64,000 nucleotides of DNA from contig NZ_CP139559.1 in NCBI RefSeq assembly GCF_034263275.1, positions 4,836,001 through 4,900,000 of the forward strand, read 5' to 3'. The stretch comes from Mucilaginibacter sp. cycad4 (lineage in GTDB: Bacteria > Bacteroidota > Bacteroidia > Sphingobacteriales > Sphingobacteriaceae). A model generated the notes under the pieces. The model had not been told where the DNA came from, made no database searches, and worked only from the letters and a program-made list of their open reading frames with translations. Positions 33,344 through 42,003 of the stretch are shown here, piece after piece; positions within the stretch are counted from its first letter, which is position 1, and the number at the start of each line of letters is the position of its first letter. Both the position numbers and the translations under genes were made by a program.

Positions 33344-34660
33344 TTAGCGTTTATCTGTAATGTCGCGTCCCAAATACTTGGTAACGCAGCGGAAACCGAT
33401 ATATGATTTAGCGGTATCCTGATATTCGTAGGTTCGGGTTGAGTTTTGAAGAAAATATCCAATATCTTTCCATGAGCCGCCGCGTACAACTTTACGTTTC
33501 AATATTTCGGGGTCGGTAGATTTGGCTTCGTAGTTAAATGTTGGTGCAAGGTCATGCACAAATGTCGACGCTGATTCGTCAAAAGCAGATAATGTCCATT
33601 CGGCTACGTTACCTGCCATATTATACAAGCCATAATCGTTAGGGAAATATGAACGGACCGGCACAGTATAAGCGCCGCCATCATCAGTATAGTTACCACG
33701 CCCGGGCTTAAAGTTTGCCAATAAGCAGCCTTTTGCATTTTTAATATATGGCCCTCCCCACGGATAATCAGTTCCAATTCTGCCGCCGCGTGCCGCGTAT
33801 TCAAACTCAGCTTCTGTAGGCAAGCTGTAAGGTGCACGGTGAGGTAAATGGCGTTTATCTTTATAAGCGTCATTATAGCGGGTACGCCATACGCTGTAAG
33901 CTCTCGCCTGCCGCCAGGTTACCCCTACAACAGGGTAGTTACGGAATGCAGGATGTGAAAAATAACTTTCAACCATAGGCTCATTAGCAGCATATGAAAA
34001 ATCGCTTAACCAAACAAGCGTATCCGGATATACCGCTACGGTATCTCGAACAATGAAATCGGAACGATGTTTTGTTTTATCGTTATGATGATCCGCAGCA
34101 TCGCGCAGGGTAAACAAAGCGTAGTTATATTTAAGTAAGCGCACGTCAACCTCATTGCGGTCAAACACACGGTCATCGCCCTGGTAGTACATACCCTGCA
34201 ATTTTTGAGTATTGTTTGCCTGGTTGCCTTTGCTGCTCCAGATAGGGTTTTTCTTTACAAAATCCCAGTTGATGAATTTTTTACCGCCATTATTATTACC
34301 GGCGCCACCTTTGGGCTGAATGAAATACTTATTATCGTTGATATAATTGGTAATGGCTATTGAATCGCGGACCCAGTTCACAAACATTTTATACTGACTG
34401 TTGCTGGTTTCGGTTTGATCCATAAAAAACGGAGAAACAGTAACCTGTTTAGTTTGGGCTATCTGGGCAAAGGTTACATCCTGATCAGTTTGCCCCATGA
34501 GGAAACTGCCACCCGGAATATAAACCATTCCGTAAGGCACTTCGGCCCTGAATGATCTTGCAGGAACCCCTACAACTTCTCCCCGGTCACCACCTCCGCG
34601 GCCACAACCACTTAATACACCACCTGCTAAAACAACTATTAAAAAGTAGATCTGCTTCAT
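33344..34660 (-). CDS. gldK: Gliding motility / type IX secretion lipoprotein GldK
   Basis: 438-residue outer-membrane lipoprotein forming the periplasmic ring with GldN. I start it at 34660 (MKQIYFLIVVLAGGVLSGC), which gives a clean lipobox; the longer frame adds four residues. The body is a formylglycine-generating-enzyme/SUMF1-like fold: MVYIPGGSFLMGQTDQD, FFMDQTETSNSQYKMFVNWV, YPVVGVTWRQARAYSVWR, LPTEAEFEYAARGG, NMAGNVAEWTLSAFDE, VRGGSWKDIGYFLQNSTRT and IGFRCV. Catalytic cysteines of true FGE are not evident, as expected for a structural role. First gene of the gldKLMN operon. Confidence 0.95.
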   Translation of the reverse strand: MKQIYFLIVVLAGGVLSGCGRGGGDRGEVVGVPARSFRAEVPYGMVYIPGGSFLMGQTDQDVTFAQIAQTKQVTVSPFFMDQTETSNSQYKMFVNWVRDSIAITNYINDNKYFIQPKGGAGNNNGGKKFINWDFVKKNPIWSSKGNQANNTQKLQGMYYQGDDRVFDRNEVDVRLLKYNYALFTLRDAADHHNDKTKHRSDFIVRDTVAVYPDTLVWLSDFSYAANEPMVESYFSHPAFRNYPVVGVTWRQARAYSVWRTRYNDAYKDKRHLPHRAPYSLPTEAEFEYAARGGRIGTDYPWGGPYIKNAKGCLLANFKPGRGNYTDDGGAYTVPVRSYFPNDYGLYNMAGNVAEWTLSAFDESASTFVHDLAPTFNYEAKSTDPEILKRKVVRGGSWKDIGYFLQNSTRTYEYQDTAKSYIGFRCVTKYLGRDITDKR

Positions 34661-34821
34661 TTTACAATTCAAAATCAGTTATATAACTATAACACAATGC
34701 AACGTCCGAATATATTACATTTTATGCAATGTAAGCTATAAAAAACGATAATTTGGCTTCATGAATCGATAAACTGTGCACTTATCTTCTCAATACCGCA
34801 CAAAACGCTATATAATTAACA

Positions 34822-34862
34822 AACCGCTAACCAATTGTTAATATGACAATTAGTTAGCGGTT
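34822..34862. terminator. Terminator-like hairpin between hemD and gldK
   Basis: AACCGCTAACCAATTGT pairs with ACAATTAGTTAGCGGTT. On the minus strand it is followed by TGTTAATTATATAG. It can end hemD transcripts before the gldK promoter region. Confidence 0.75.
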
Positions 34863-34913
34863 ATACGGTTAAATACTGCAAAAAGTTGCAGCCAGGTTAA
34901 ATAAATTTCTAAT

Positions 34914-35672
34914 TTACTTATTTACAAGCTTAACATACTGCTCAATAGCCATTGTCATTGATGGCGCACCAGGGGTTGGAGCAGGTATATCCAAAATCAA
35001 GCCGGCCTCAAGCACTGCCTTGTGAGTAGTTGCCCCAAAAGCGGCTATCCGGGTATTATTTTGTTTAAAATCGGGAAAGTTTTTATACAGGGACTGAATG
35101 CTCGATGGGCTAAAAAATGCGATAACATCATAAAACACATCGGCGAGATCAGAAAGATCGCTACAAACCGTGCGGAAAAGCACTGCAGGGGTAAAGTTAT
35201 AACCGTTCTCTAACAAAAAGCGCTGGGTTTCCTCAGCAGCAACATCCGAGCATGGGTAAAGGAACTTTTCGGACGAATGCTTTTTCAACACCTCTGCCAG
35301 ATCGGCAGCCGTTTGCTTGCCAAAAAAGATCTTACGTTTACGGTACTGAATATACTTTTGAAGATAAAGCGCTATGGTTTCTGAAAGGCAAAAGTATTTC
35401 ATTTCAACAGGCACCTCAAAGCGCATCTCCTCGCATATGCGGAAAAAATGATCGGCCGAATTACGACTGGTAAAGATCACAGCGCTAAAATCGGCTAAGT
35501 TGATCTTCTCTTTTCTGAAATCCTTTGCAGGCACACCCTCAACATGAATAAATGATCTGAAATCAATTTTCAGGTTAAGCTTTTTAGCCAGCTCGGCGTA
35601 AGGATTTTTATCATTTTCGGGCTTAGGCAAAGTAACCAGTATGCTTTTAACCTTTTTCTTTCTATCTTCCAA
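34914..35672 (-). CDS. hemD: Uroporphyrinogen-III synthase
   Basis: 252 residues. Cyclises hydroxymethylbilane to uroporphyrinogen III, the branch point of haem and corrinoid synthesis. Family features: VKSILVTLPKPENDKNPYAEL at the N-terminus, FSAVIFTSRNSADHFF, VEMKYFCLSETIALYLQ, KFLYPCSDVAAEETQRFL, DVIAFFSPSSIQSLYKNF and the C-terminal TRIAAFGATTHKAVLEAGL. HemD sequences are poorly conserved, but the Bacteroidota arrangement next to a DUF4271 gene supports it. 18 bp after the DUF4271 stop. Confidence 0.87.
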   Translation of the reverse strand: MEDRKKKVKSILVTLPKPENDKNPYAELAKKLNLKIDFRSFIHVEGVPAKDFRKEKINLADFSAVIFTSRNSADHFFRICEEMRFEVPVEMKYFCLSETIALYLQKYIQYRKRKIFFGKQTAADLAEVLKKHSSEKFLYPCSDVAAEETQRFLLENGYNFTPAVLFRTVCSDLSDLADVFYDVIAFFSPSSIQSLYKNFPDFKQNNTRIAAFGATTHKAVLEAGLILDIPAPTPGAPSMTMAIEQYVKLVNK

Positions 35673-35690
35673 TTCAGTGCTTTTAATAAC

Positions 35691-36677
35691 CTAAATTTTA
35701 ATATTCAATGCCTTTATTAAAATCAAAACAGGGCAAATTTCGAGGGCACAAAGATACGTAAATAAATAAAACTTATGAAATCGAATGGTAGAAATTATAT
35801 TTACGCTGCTCCTGATGTATTGCCATATAAAAATTATGATGATTATAATAAGTGTAGCTGTAAGTAATACCGGAATGTATTGCGCGCCAAGGAGACTAAA
35901 ACAAATAACCACCGGTAAAAAAACAAACGCAATGTTAAAATAGGTAAGATGCAGGATATTAAGGTATTCGCTCACCAGCTTATTAATATCAAACACAAAT
36001 CCTAAAAACTTGAGTATTAAAAACTTAAGCGAAAATAATACAATAATAACGATGGTAAGAAAAGTAAACAGGCCGCTTCCTGCTATTTTATAATAAACAC
36101 CTTTGTACGCAGCCAGTTGATATAAAAACAAACCGAACGTAGCGCAAAATAACAAAAACAAGCCCAGGAAGGCCCACGAACTAACCGGGCTCTCTTCTTT
36201 GCCGGCTATTGAAAGTACGCGTTTGCTGTAAAAAGAGGTAAATACGTTACTTACATCCTTACTCAGGGCAAGGTTAAGGATGGCTGTATATAACAGCATG
36301 GCAACAATGATCACTATAACCCAGGGATCACGCGAGGGGCGGTTATGCCCCTCCATTACCCTACTCTTTGACCGGGAATGAAGGTCAAGAAAGCCGTAGC
36401 CATGGTACAATTCGCGGGCAAAAACGCTATCGGCATATTCAGCACGCATGGCTGCATCGGGCACCCTGAGGTAACGCATAGCAACAGAGTCGGCGATAAA
36501 TTTATCCCTGTTTTGCATGGCGTTTGCCACCGAATCAAGCACCGAATTACCGGGGCGGAAAGCGCGTACAGGTGATTTTAAAGGCGTATCAGCCACCGTT
36601 GAATCCTGTTGCGCAAAGGCGGCAGCACAATTCAACAAAAAAAGCAGGCAGCACCAAACAACCAAATGTATCCTCAA
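35691..36677 (-). CDS. DUF4271 membrane protein
   Basis: 328 residues; TTG start followed by a signal-like helix (LVVWCCLLFLLNCAAAFAQQ), then a charged region (about 30-100) and roughly six transmembrane helices (from VIVIIVAMLLYTAILNLAL to FTYLCALEICPVLILI). Conserved in Bacteroidota and found directly upstream of hemD, as here. No biochemical role is known to me; the pairing with hemD hints at a link to tetrapyrrole synthesis or to the envelope. The TTG at 36677 is the first candidate before the leader. Confidence 0.75.
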   Translation of the reverse strand: MRIHLVVWCCLLFLLNCAAAFAQQDSTVADTPLKSPVRAFRPGNSVLDSVANAMQNRDKFIADSVAMRYLRVPDAAMRAEYADSVFARELYHGYGFLDLHSRSKSRVMEGHNRPSRDPWVIVIIVAMLLYTAILNLALSKDVSNVFTSFYSKRVLSIAGKEESPVSSWAFLGLFLLFCATFGLFLYQLAAYKGVYYKIAGSGLFTFLTIVIIVLFSLKFLILKFLGFVFDINKLVSEYLNILHLTYFNIAFVFLPVVICFSLLGAQYIPVLLTATLIIIIIIFIWQYIRSSVNIISTIRFHKFYLFTYLCALEICPVLILIKALNIKI

Positions 36678-36853
36678 AGCTTAAAACAGGGCTTATTATT
36701 TTTGCAAAAGTAGGGTAATTATCTGAACCAGAATTTTATGAATTCATATTTTTTGAATTTATTTTAAGCCTCTGCCCGGCATTTTATTCATCCACGATTA
36801 ATCGAAATCCCGATTGTACTAAACCCGCCTTATTCAAAAAAATATAATTGCAT

Positions 36854-36861
36854 TACCTTTG
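36854..36861 (+). promoter_or_regulatory. Candidate -7 box of hemW
   Basis: TACCTTTG matches TAnnTTTG and ends four bases before the hemW ATG at 36866, implying a leaderless message. Confidence 0.35.
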
Positions 36862-36865
36862 CCGC

Positions 36866-37987
36866 ATGGCCGGCATTTACATCCATATCCCCTTTTGCAA
36901 GCAAGCTTGCCATTATTGCGACTTCCATTTCAGCACATCGTTAAAGTACAAAGATGAAATGCTGCGTGCTTTGATCAGTGAAATCAAACTGCAAAAAGGT
37001 TACCTCAACGGTGAAACCATCGAAACCATTTACTTTGGCGGCGGCACCCCTTCTGTTTTTGATGGCGATGAAATAAGCAGGATCATCAATGCGGTTACCG
37101 AACTCCATACCGTATCATCCGCGGCCGAAATAACGCTGGAGGCTAACCCCGATGACCTGAAACCCGACAAACTAAAAGCCCTTAGACAAACGCCGGTTAA
37201 CCGCTTCAGCATAGGGATCCAGTCGTTTTTTGATGAGGACCTGGTTTGGATGAACCGTGTACACCGCGGCCAGGAAGCCGAATCATCTGTAAAGCGGGCC
37301 CAGGACGCCGGGTTTGAAAACATTACCGTCGACCTGATCTACGGCTATCCCATGCTTAGTGATATCAAATGGAAGCAAAACCTGGATAATGTGTTTGAGC
37401 TTAACGTTCCGCATGTATCCACCTACTCTATGACGGTTGAACCTCAAACCGCGCTGGCGGCTTTTATCAGCAAAAAAAAACAGCCCCCCATGAACGAGCA
37501 ACAAAGCGCCGAGCAATTTACGGTGCTCATGGATGCCATGCAGGCACACGGGTTTGAACATTATGAAATCTCCAACTTTTGCAAGCCCGGTCAATACTCC
37601 CGCCATAATTCTAACTACTGGAAAGGGGTAAAATATTTAGGCATCGGCCCTTCGGCCCATTCTTATAACGGCGATACCCGGCAGTGGAACATCGCTAACA
37701 ACGCGAAATATATGCAGGCGCTTGAAACCGGAAAACTATTGGCCGAAACCGAGGAGCTAACCGAAGCTAACCGCCTGAACGAATATATCATGACCTCATT
37801 ACGCACCATTTGGGGACTTGATTTAGCCAGGCTCAACCAGATAGCCAAAGGTGCATCAGACGAATTACTCAAAGCTGCCTCTGAATATTTCGACAGGGAA
37901 TGGATTATACAAAAAGATAATGTTATTTATCTTAGTGCAACAGGAAAACTGTATGCTGATCATATAGCCTCCGGATTATTTTTCTAA
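36866..37987 (+). CDS. hemW: Radical SAM haem chaperone HemW-like protein
   Basis: 373 residues from the ATG at 36866 (MAGIYIHIPFCKQACHYCDF); the longer frame from a TTG at 36848 is less likely. The N-terminus has the radical SAM cluster CxxxCxxC as CKQACHYC, then TIYFGGGTPSVF, TLEANPDD, RFSIGIQSFFDEDLVWMNRVH, DLIYGYPML, HYEISNFCKPGQYSRHNSNYWKGVKYLGIGPSAHSY and a C-terminal HemN-type domain. The order CxxxCxxC with one fewer cysteine in the next position is typical of HemW, which binds and delivers haem, and not of coproporphyrinogen dehydrogenase HemN. Close to hemD on the other strand. Confidence 0.9.
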   Translation: MAGIYIHIPFCKQACHYCDFHFSTSLKYKDEMLRALISEIKLQKGYLNGETIETIYFGGGTPSVFDGDEISRIINAVTELHTVSSAAEITLEANPDDLKPDKLKALRQTPVNRFSIGIQSFFDEDLVWMNRVHRGQEAESSVKRAQDAGFENITVDLIYGYPMLSDIKWKQNLDNVFELNVPHVSTYSMTVEPQTALAAFISKKKQPPMNEQQSAEQFTVLMDAMQAHGFEHYEISNFCKPGQYSRHNSNYWKGVKYLGIGPSAHSYNGDTRQWNIANNAKYMQALETGKLLAETEELTEANRLNEYIMTSLRTIWGLDLARLNQIAKGASDELLKAASEYFDREWIIQKDNVIYLSATGKLYADHIASGLFF

Positions 37988-38087
37988 ACCTTTGAGGTTT
38001 TTTACAGTCAGTACTTTGTTACAAAGCAAAATGGTTTTAAAAACTGTTTATATTTATCAAATCGTATTGTTTTATATACCTGCAATT

Positions 38088-38633
38088 ATGAAAAAAGTAC
38101 TTATTATCGCTTTATCGTTTATAGCTATTACCATAGCCCCAAAAGCTTTCGCCCAAAAAACTGTGGGCGGTACTGTTATGTCGCCCGCTAAAAATATCGT
38201 ACAAAATGCATCCGGCTCAAAAGACCATACTACGCTGGTAAACGCTATTAAATCTGCCGGGTTGGCGCCTACTCTATCAGCAGCCGGTCCGTATACTGTT
38301 TTTGCACCTACTAATGAGGCTTTCGCGCAGCTTCCCGCAGGCACCGTTGACAACCTGATGAAACCCGCAAGCAAGGCTAATCTTATTAAACTGCTTACTT
38401 ATCATGTAGTACCCGGTAAATTGAGCTCGGCCGATCTGCTAACCAAAGTAAAAGAAGGTAAAGGCAAACTGGAGCTTAACACACTGAGCGGTGGCACGCT
38501 TACTGTGATGTCGCAGGGTGCAAAACTTTATCTTGTTGACGAAAAAGGCGGCAAGTCATTCATCACCATAGCCGATGTTGCCCAAAGCAACGGCCTTATC
38601 CAGGTGGTTAATGCGGTTTTGAAACCTAATTAA
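38088..38633 (+). CDS. Secreted fasciclin (FAS1)-domain protein
   Basis: 181 residues from ATG 38088, which begins a signal peptide (KKVLIIALSFIAITIAPKAFA); upstream frame to 37992 is discounted. One FAS1 domain follows: HTTLVNAIKSAGLAPTLSAAGPYTVFAPTNEAFAQLP, NLIKLLTYHVVPGKL, LNTLSGGTLTVMSQG and a final ITIADVAQSNGLIQVVNAVLKP. FAS1 proteins mediate adhesion or matrix contacts at the cell surface. It stands alone, followed by a palindromic gap. Confidence 0.92.
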   Translation: MKKVLIIALSFIAITIAPKAFAQKTVGGTVMSPAKNIVQNASGSKDHTTLVNAIKSAGLAPTLSAAGPYTVFAPTNEAFAQLPAGTVDNLMKPASKANLIKLLTYHVVPGKLSSADLLTKVKEGKGKLELNTLSGGTLTVMSQGAKLYLVDEKGGKSFITIADVAQSNGLIQVVNAVLKPN

Positions 38634-38762
38634 GACAGCTGCAATATGCAGTGGCAGTTGTACAAGCAGTACACTGGTCAGAGGGAGGTAGTCAAAATAT
38701 TCTTTTTTGATTACACACCGCGAAAACTGCAAGCGCACTTCCTGCTGCCACTGCAGCTTCAT
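38634..38762. repeat. Intergenic word-palindrome (GCAGTGGCAG words)
   Basis: TGCAGTGGCAG at 38647-38657 and its complement CTGCCACTGCA at 38745-38755, with AGCTGC/GCAGCT and CAAGCAG/CTGCAAG around them. A weaker member of the intergenic palindrome class. Confidence 0.55.
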
Positions 38763-38835
38763 ACGTCATTAAAATACAACTGTCAGCATAATTTCAAAAT
38801 CGGTACAAATCGTTTACATATTATTTACAAAGAAT

Positions 38836-38843
38836 TAATTTTG
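38836..38843 (+). promoter_or_regulatory. Candidate -7 box of the first cupin_8 gene
   Basis: TAATTTTG fits TAnnTTTG and ends 21 bases before the ATG at 38865. A second partial match (TAATTTG) lies closer to the start. Confidence 0.4.
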
Positions 38844-38864
38844 CTCGTTAATTAATTTGTAGAA

Positions 38865-39743
38865 ATGAGTATAACGCTTACACCTATTGACAGTGTAGAC
38901 AATATAAGCAAGGAGGATTTTGTTAACAATTACTTAAATCCGCGCAAACCGCTTATTATCCGCAAAGCGACTGAACGCTGGCCCGCCCTGCAAAAATGGA
39001 CTTTTGAATACCTGAAAGAGGTAGTTGGAGATAAAACCGTTCCGCTTTATAATAGTTCAAAGGCCGATCCTTCCAAAGCTATCAACGCCTCGGCCAGCGA
39101 AATGAAGTTCGGCGATTATATTGATCTTATTCAAAAACAGCCCACCGATTTAAGAATTTTCCTGTTCGACCCAATTAAGCATGCCCCAAAACTGCTGGAA
39201 GATTACCGTTCCCCCTCTGATTTAATGGGCGGTTTTCTGGATAAATACCCTAATATGTTTTTTGGAGGCGCCGGTTCCGTAACATTTTTACATTACGACA
39301 TCGACCTTGCACACATTTTCCATACACATTTTAATGGCCGCAAACATGTAATGCTGTTCGATCAGAAATGGACAGAACGCCTGTATTGCATTCCATTTGC
39401 CACCTATGCATTGGAAGATTATGACATTGAAAAGCCGGATTTCACTAAATTCCCGGCACTTGACGGCATTCAGGGACAGGAAGCAATTTTAGAGCATGGC
39501 GATACCCTGTTTATGCCAACCGGTTACTGGCACTGGATGAAATACCTCACGGGTTCGTTTTCCATTTCCTTGCGTGCCTGGGATAAGTCATGGTCTATAA
39601 AAGCTAAAAGCCTGTATAACTTAACAGTACAGCGCAAGTTTGATAACATGATGAAAGCCCGCTTTAAAAAGGATTATATGGATTGGAAAGAGAACCTGGC
39701 TATCAAACGTGCCAATAATGCCCTTGTTGCAGGCAGACCATAA
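38865..39743 (+). CDS. Cupin_8/JmjC-like 2-oxoglutarate-Fe(II) oxygenase, copy 1
   Basis: 292 residues. The JmjC-type cupin fold is indicated by PLIIRKATERWPALQKW, MFFGGAGSVTFLHYDIDLAHIFHTHFNGRKHVMLFD, ILEHGDTLFMPTGYWHWMKYL and FSISLRAWD. Likely iron ligands are His and Asp in HYDID and a distal His in YWHWM, as in factor-inhibiting-HIF-like protein hydroxylases. Substrate unknown. The next gene is a clear paralogue in the same orientation with the same motifs. Confidence 0.82.
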   Translation: MSITLTPIDSVDNISKEDFVNNYLNPRKPLIIRKATERWPALQKWTFEYLKEVVGDKTVPLYNSSKADPSKAINASASEMKFGDYIDLIQKQPTDLRIFLFDPIKHAPKLLEDYRSPSDLMGGFLDKYPNMFFGGAGSVTFLHYDIDLAHIFHTHFNGRKHVMLFDQKWTERLYCIPFATYALEDYDIEKPDFTKFPALDGIQGQEAILEHGDTLFMPTGYWHWMKYLTGSFSISLRAWDKSWSIKAKSLYNLTVQRKFDNMMKARFKKDYMDWKENLAIKRANNALVAGRP

Positions 39744-39871
39744 TATTGAAGATATAATTATACTACTTTGGGGTTTATTTCGTTATTTTGAATGCTTTTA
39801 AACAAGTAAGAAACAATATTGTAACTTTATTTTAAAATTAGCGTAATCCCCCCTAAAGTAATAAAACATTT

Positions 39872-40753
39872 ATGTGCTTCATTCTTAACCCGATCGATAC
39901 GGTTGAAAATATTTCTCCCGAAGACTTTAAGAAGAATTATTTAGACCCTCGTCGCCCGCTGGTTATCAAGGGGCTCACCAAAAGCTGGCCCGCCCGCGAA
40001 AAATGGACACCCGAATATTTAAAGCAGGTTGTTGGCAATAAAGTAGTGCCACTGTATGATAACTCAAAGGCCGATCCTTCAAAACCCATCAATTCGTCGG
40101 CAACTGAAATGCCCTTTGATGAATATATAGACCTCATCCGCAGTAAACCAACCGAGTTAAGGATCTTTTTCTTTAACATATTTAAACAAGCGCCACAGCT
40201 TTTGGATGATATCGTATTACCCAAGGACTTGATGGGCGGCTTTTTGGAAAGCATGCCGGCCATGTTTTTCGGCGGTTCAAACTCGGTTACCTTTTTACAT
40301 TACGATATCGATCTTCCGCATATTTTCCACACTCATTTTGGAGGTCGTAAGCATGTGATCCTGTTTGAAAACAAGTGGAAACGCCGCCTGTACTGTATCC
40401 CTAATGCAACGTATGCTTTGGAGGATTATGATGTATTAAACCCTGATGTTAAAAAGTTCCCGGCGCTTGACGGTGTAGAAGGCATTGAAGTTTTCCTGGA
40501 GCATGGCGATACACTGTTTATGCCCACCGGCTATTGGCATTGGATGAAATATGTTGATGGTTCATACTCTTTAAGCCTTCGCGCATGGGATGCCAGCATA
40601 AGCCGTAAAGCGGCAAGCCTGTACAATCTGGCCATCAAAGGCGGGGTTGACAGCGCACTAAAAATGGTATTTAAAGGCAAATATGCTAAATACCGCGAAG
40701 GCCTTGCCGTTAAATGGGCTAACCGGGAGTTGGCTGCGGGGAAACCTTTTTGA
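39872..40753 (+). CDS. Cupin_8/JmjC-like 2-oxoglutarate-Fe(II) oxygenase, copy 2
   Basis: 293 residues, colinear with the preceding gene over its full length (for example RPLVIKGLTKSWPAREKW, MFFGGSNSVTFLHYDIDLPHIFHTHFGGRKHVILFE, EHGDTLFMPTGYWHWMKYVDG). The HxD and distal His are kept. Differences cluster in the C-terminal third, after SLRAWD. A tandem duplication with 128 bp between the copies; both appear intact. A terminator follows. Confidence 0.82.
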   Translation: MCFILNPIDTVENISPEDFKKNYLDPRRPLVIKGLTKSWPAREKWTPEYLKQVVGNKVVPLYDNSKADPSKPINSSATEMPFDEYIDLIRSKPTELRIFFFNIFKQAPQLLDDIVLPKDLMGGFLESMPAMFFGGSNSVTFLHYDIDLPHIFHTHFGGRKHVILFENKWKRRLYCIPNATYALEDYDVLNPDVKKFPALDGVEGIEVFLEHGDTLFMPTGYWHWMKYVDGSYSLSLRAWDASISRKAASLYNLAIKGGVDSALKMVFKGKYAKYREGLAVKWANRELAAGKPF

Positions 40754-40781
40754 GTCGGAAGCCTTAAGTCAAGATTGAAAA

Positions 40782-40808
40782 CGATGGATAAAATCCATCG
40801 CTTTTTTT
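40782..40808 (+). terminator. Intrinsic terminator after the cupin pair
   Basis: CGATGGA, loop TAAAA, TCCATCG, then CTTTTTTT; 28 bp after the stop of the second copy. Confidence 0.88.
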
Positions 40809-40821
40809 ATTTCTTCCCCGA

Positions 40822-40841
40822 AGGCCGTGTCCTCACGGCCG
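40822..40841. repeat. Short hairpin GGCCGTG-TCCT-CACGGCC
   Basis: Perfect 7-bp stem between the cupin terminator and the 3' end of the convergent PhyH gene; may serve the minus-strand gene. Confidence 0.5.
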
Positions 40842-40900
40842 GCCTGCTTTGCAAATGCACATGAGGACATCCGCACGGGGGAATAATTGAACCGGAATAA

Positions 40901-41878
40901 CTACCACCTCTCCAATCCCAAAAGCTTTTTACCCAGGTCGCTAAGATCAGCAACCGGATTTTTCTTTTCCCGTTCCAGCGGATCGCCCGGAAAAGCGTAG
41001 CCCTGCATGGCCTCACGGCTTTGCCAGCTGTTAATGCGCCATTGCCTCAGCTCTTCATTATCTTCCTGGGCGGGCATCATGGATATATACTGCGCAATAC
41101 GCACTTTATCTGTACTGGTATTAGGTCTTATACCATGCGGCTGCAAACTGTTAAATATCAGCAGGTCACCTGCTTCCAGTTTTACTTTTACGATTTCAAA
41201 ACCGGTGGTATCAGGCTTATAATGATCCCTACCTCCGGGTTGGGTTAATTTCCAGGTATCGTATGTACGATATAGTTCCGGGATACATTGAAAGCCACCC
41301 ATGTTTTCATCAGTCTGATCGGCAAGAGCCAAAACGCCCTGCACATTTTGAGGTTTGGTTTCCGGGTCGTAATCCCAGTGAATAAAACCTTTATACTCAA
41401 AGCCGGGCCGTAGCGGAAAATTCAGATTGGCCCTGTCAATAGTTACCCATAGCTTTTCGGTACCCCAGATATCGGCAAAAGCAGCATGTACTTTAGGATA
41501 TTGCCGGTTATCCCACATAAACTGCTGGTTATAAATTTCAACCATGCCGGTGTTGTTCAGCTCACTCATTTGCATTTGCGCATTGGGCCTTTTATACCAG
41601 GTACTTGTATCATTGGCATCCTTATCTTCATATTGCCATAGATAATTAGCTAATTTTTCAGCTTGCACCTTAGGCACTGCATTTTTGATGATCACGTAAC
41701 CATTCTCTATCCAAAATTGCCAATCGGCCTCGCTAAGCACTTTTAGCGGTTCATTGTTAAGGCGTTCATTCAGGCGGATCTGGCTTGATTTAGCGGTCGA
41801 CGGATTACCGGGGATCTCTTTATGTGCATTCGCCGGCGTGGTTGCCATGGTCATGGTTGCATTTTCGGTCTTCATCAT
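40901..41878 (-). CDS. Phytanoyl-CoA dioxygenase (PhyH) family protein
   Basis: 325 residues. Fe(II)/2-oxoglutarate oxygenase: the iron ligands are in FIHWDYDPE (HxD) and the distal His in NSLQPHGIRPNTS; the Arg that binds 2-oxoglutarate is likely RPNTS. Further family features are GYVIIKNAVPKVQAEKLANYLW, GFQCIPELYRTYDTW and VKLEAGDLLIFNSLQPHG. The substrate is not predictable. It is divergent from an AraC regulator, which is a probable regulator of this gene. Confidence 0.85.
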   Translation of the reverse strand: MMKTENATMTMATTPANAHKEIPGNPSTAKSSQIRLNERLNNEPLKVLSEADWQFWIENGYVIIKNAVPKVQAEKLANYLWQYEDKDANDTSTWYKRPNAQMQMSELNNTGMVEIYNQQFMWDNRQYPKVHAAFADIWGTEKLWVTIDRANLNFPLRPGFEYKGFIHWDYDPETKPQNVQGVLALADQTDENMGGFQCIPELYRTYDTWKLTQPGGRDHYKPDTTGFEIVKVKLEAGDLLIFNSLQPHGIRPNTSTDKVRIAQYISMMPAQEDNEELRQWRINSWQSREAMQGYAFPGDPLEREKKNPVADLSDLGKKLLGLERW

Positions 41879-42003
41879 TTTCTTTTTGATTTATAACTCA
41901 AATTTAGGTTGGCATGGAAGATGGATTATCCTGTACAATGACCAAAATTTGCTCTACATTGATCATTTTATTTACCTTTACTAAACTTAATGCTCAATAT
42001 AGC

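Noticed and set aside
41914..42003. 30-residue N-terminal extension of the AraC protein with a signal-like helix
   Set aside because: A cytosolic regulator needs no signal; the internal ATG at 42004 gives the normal family start.
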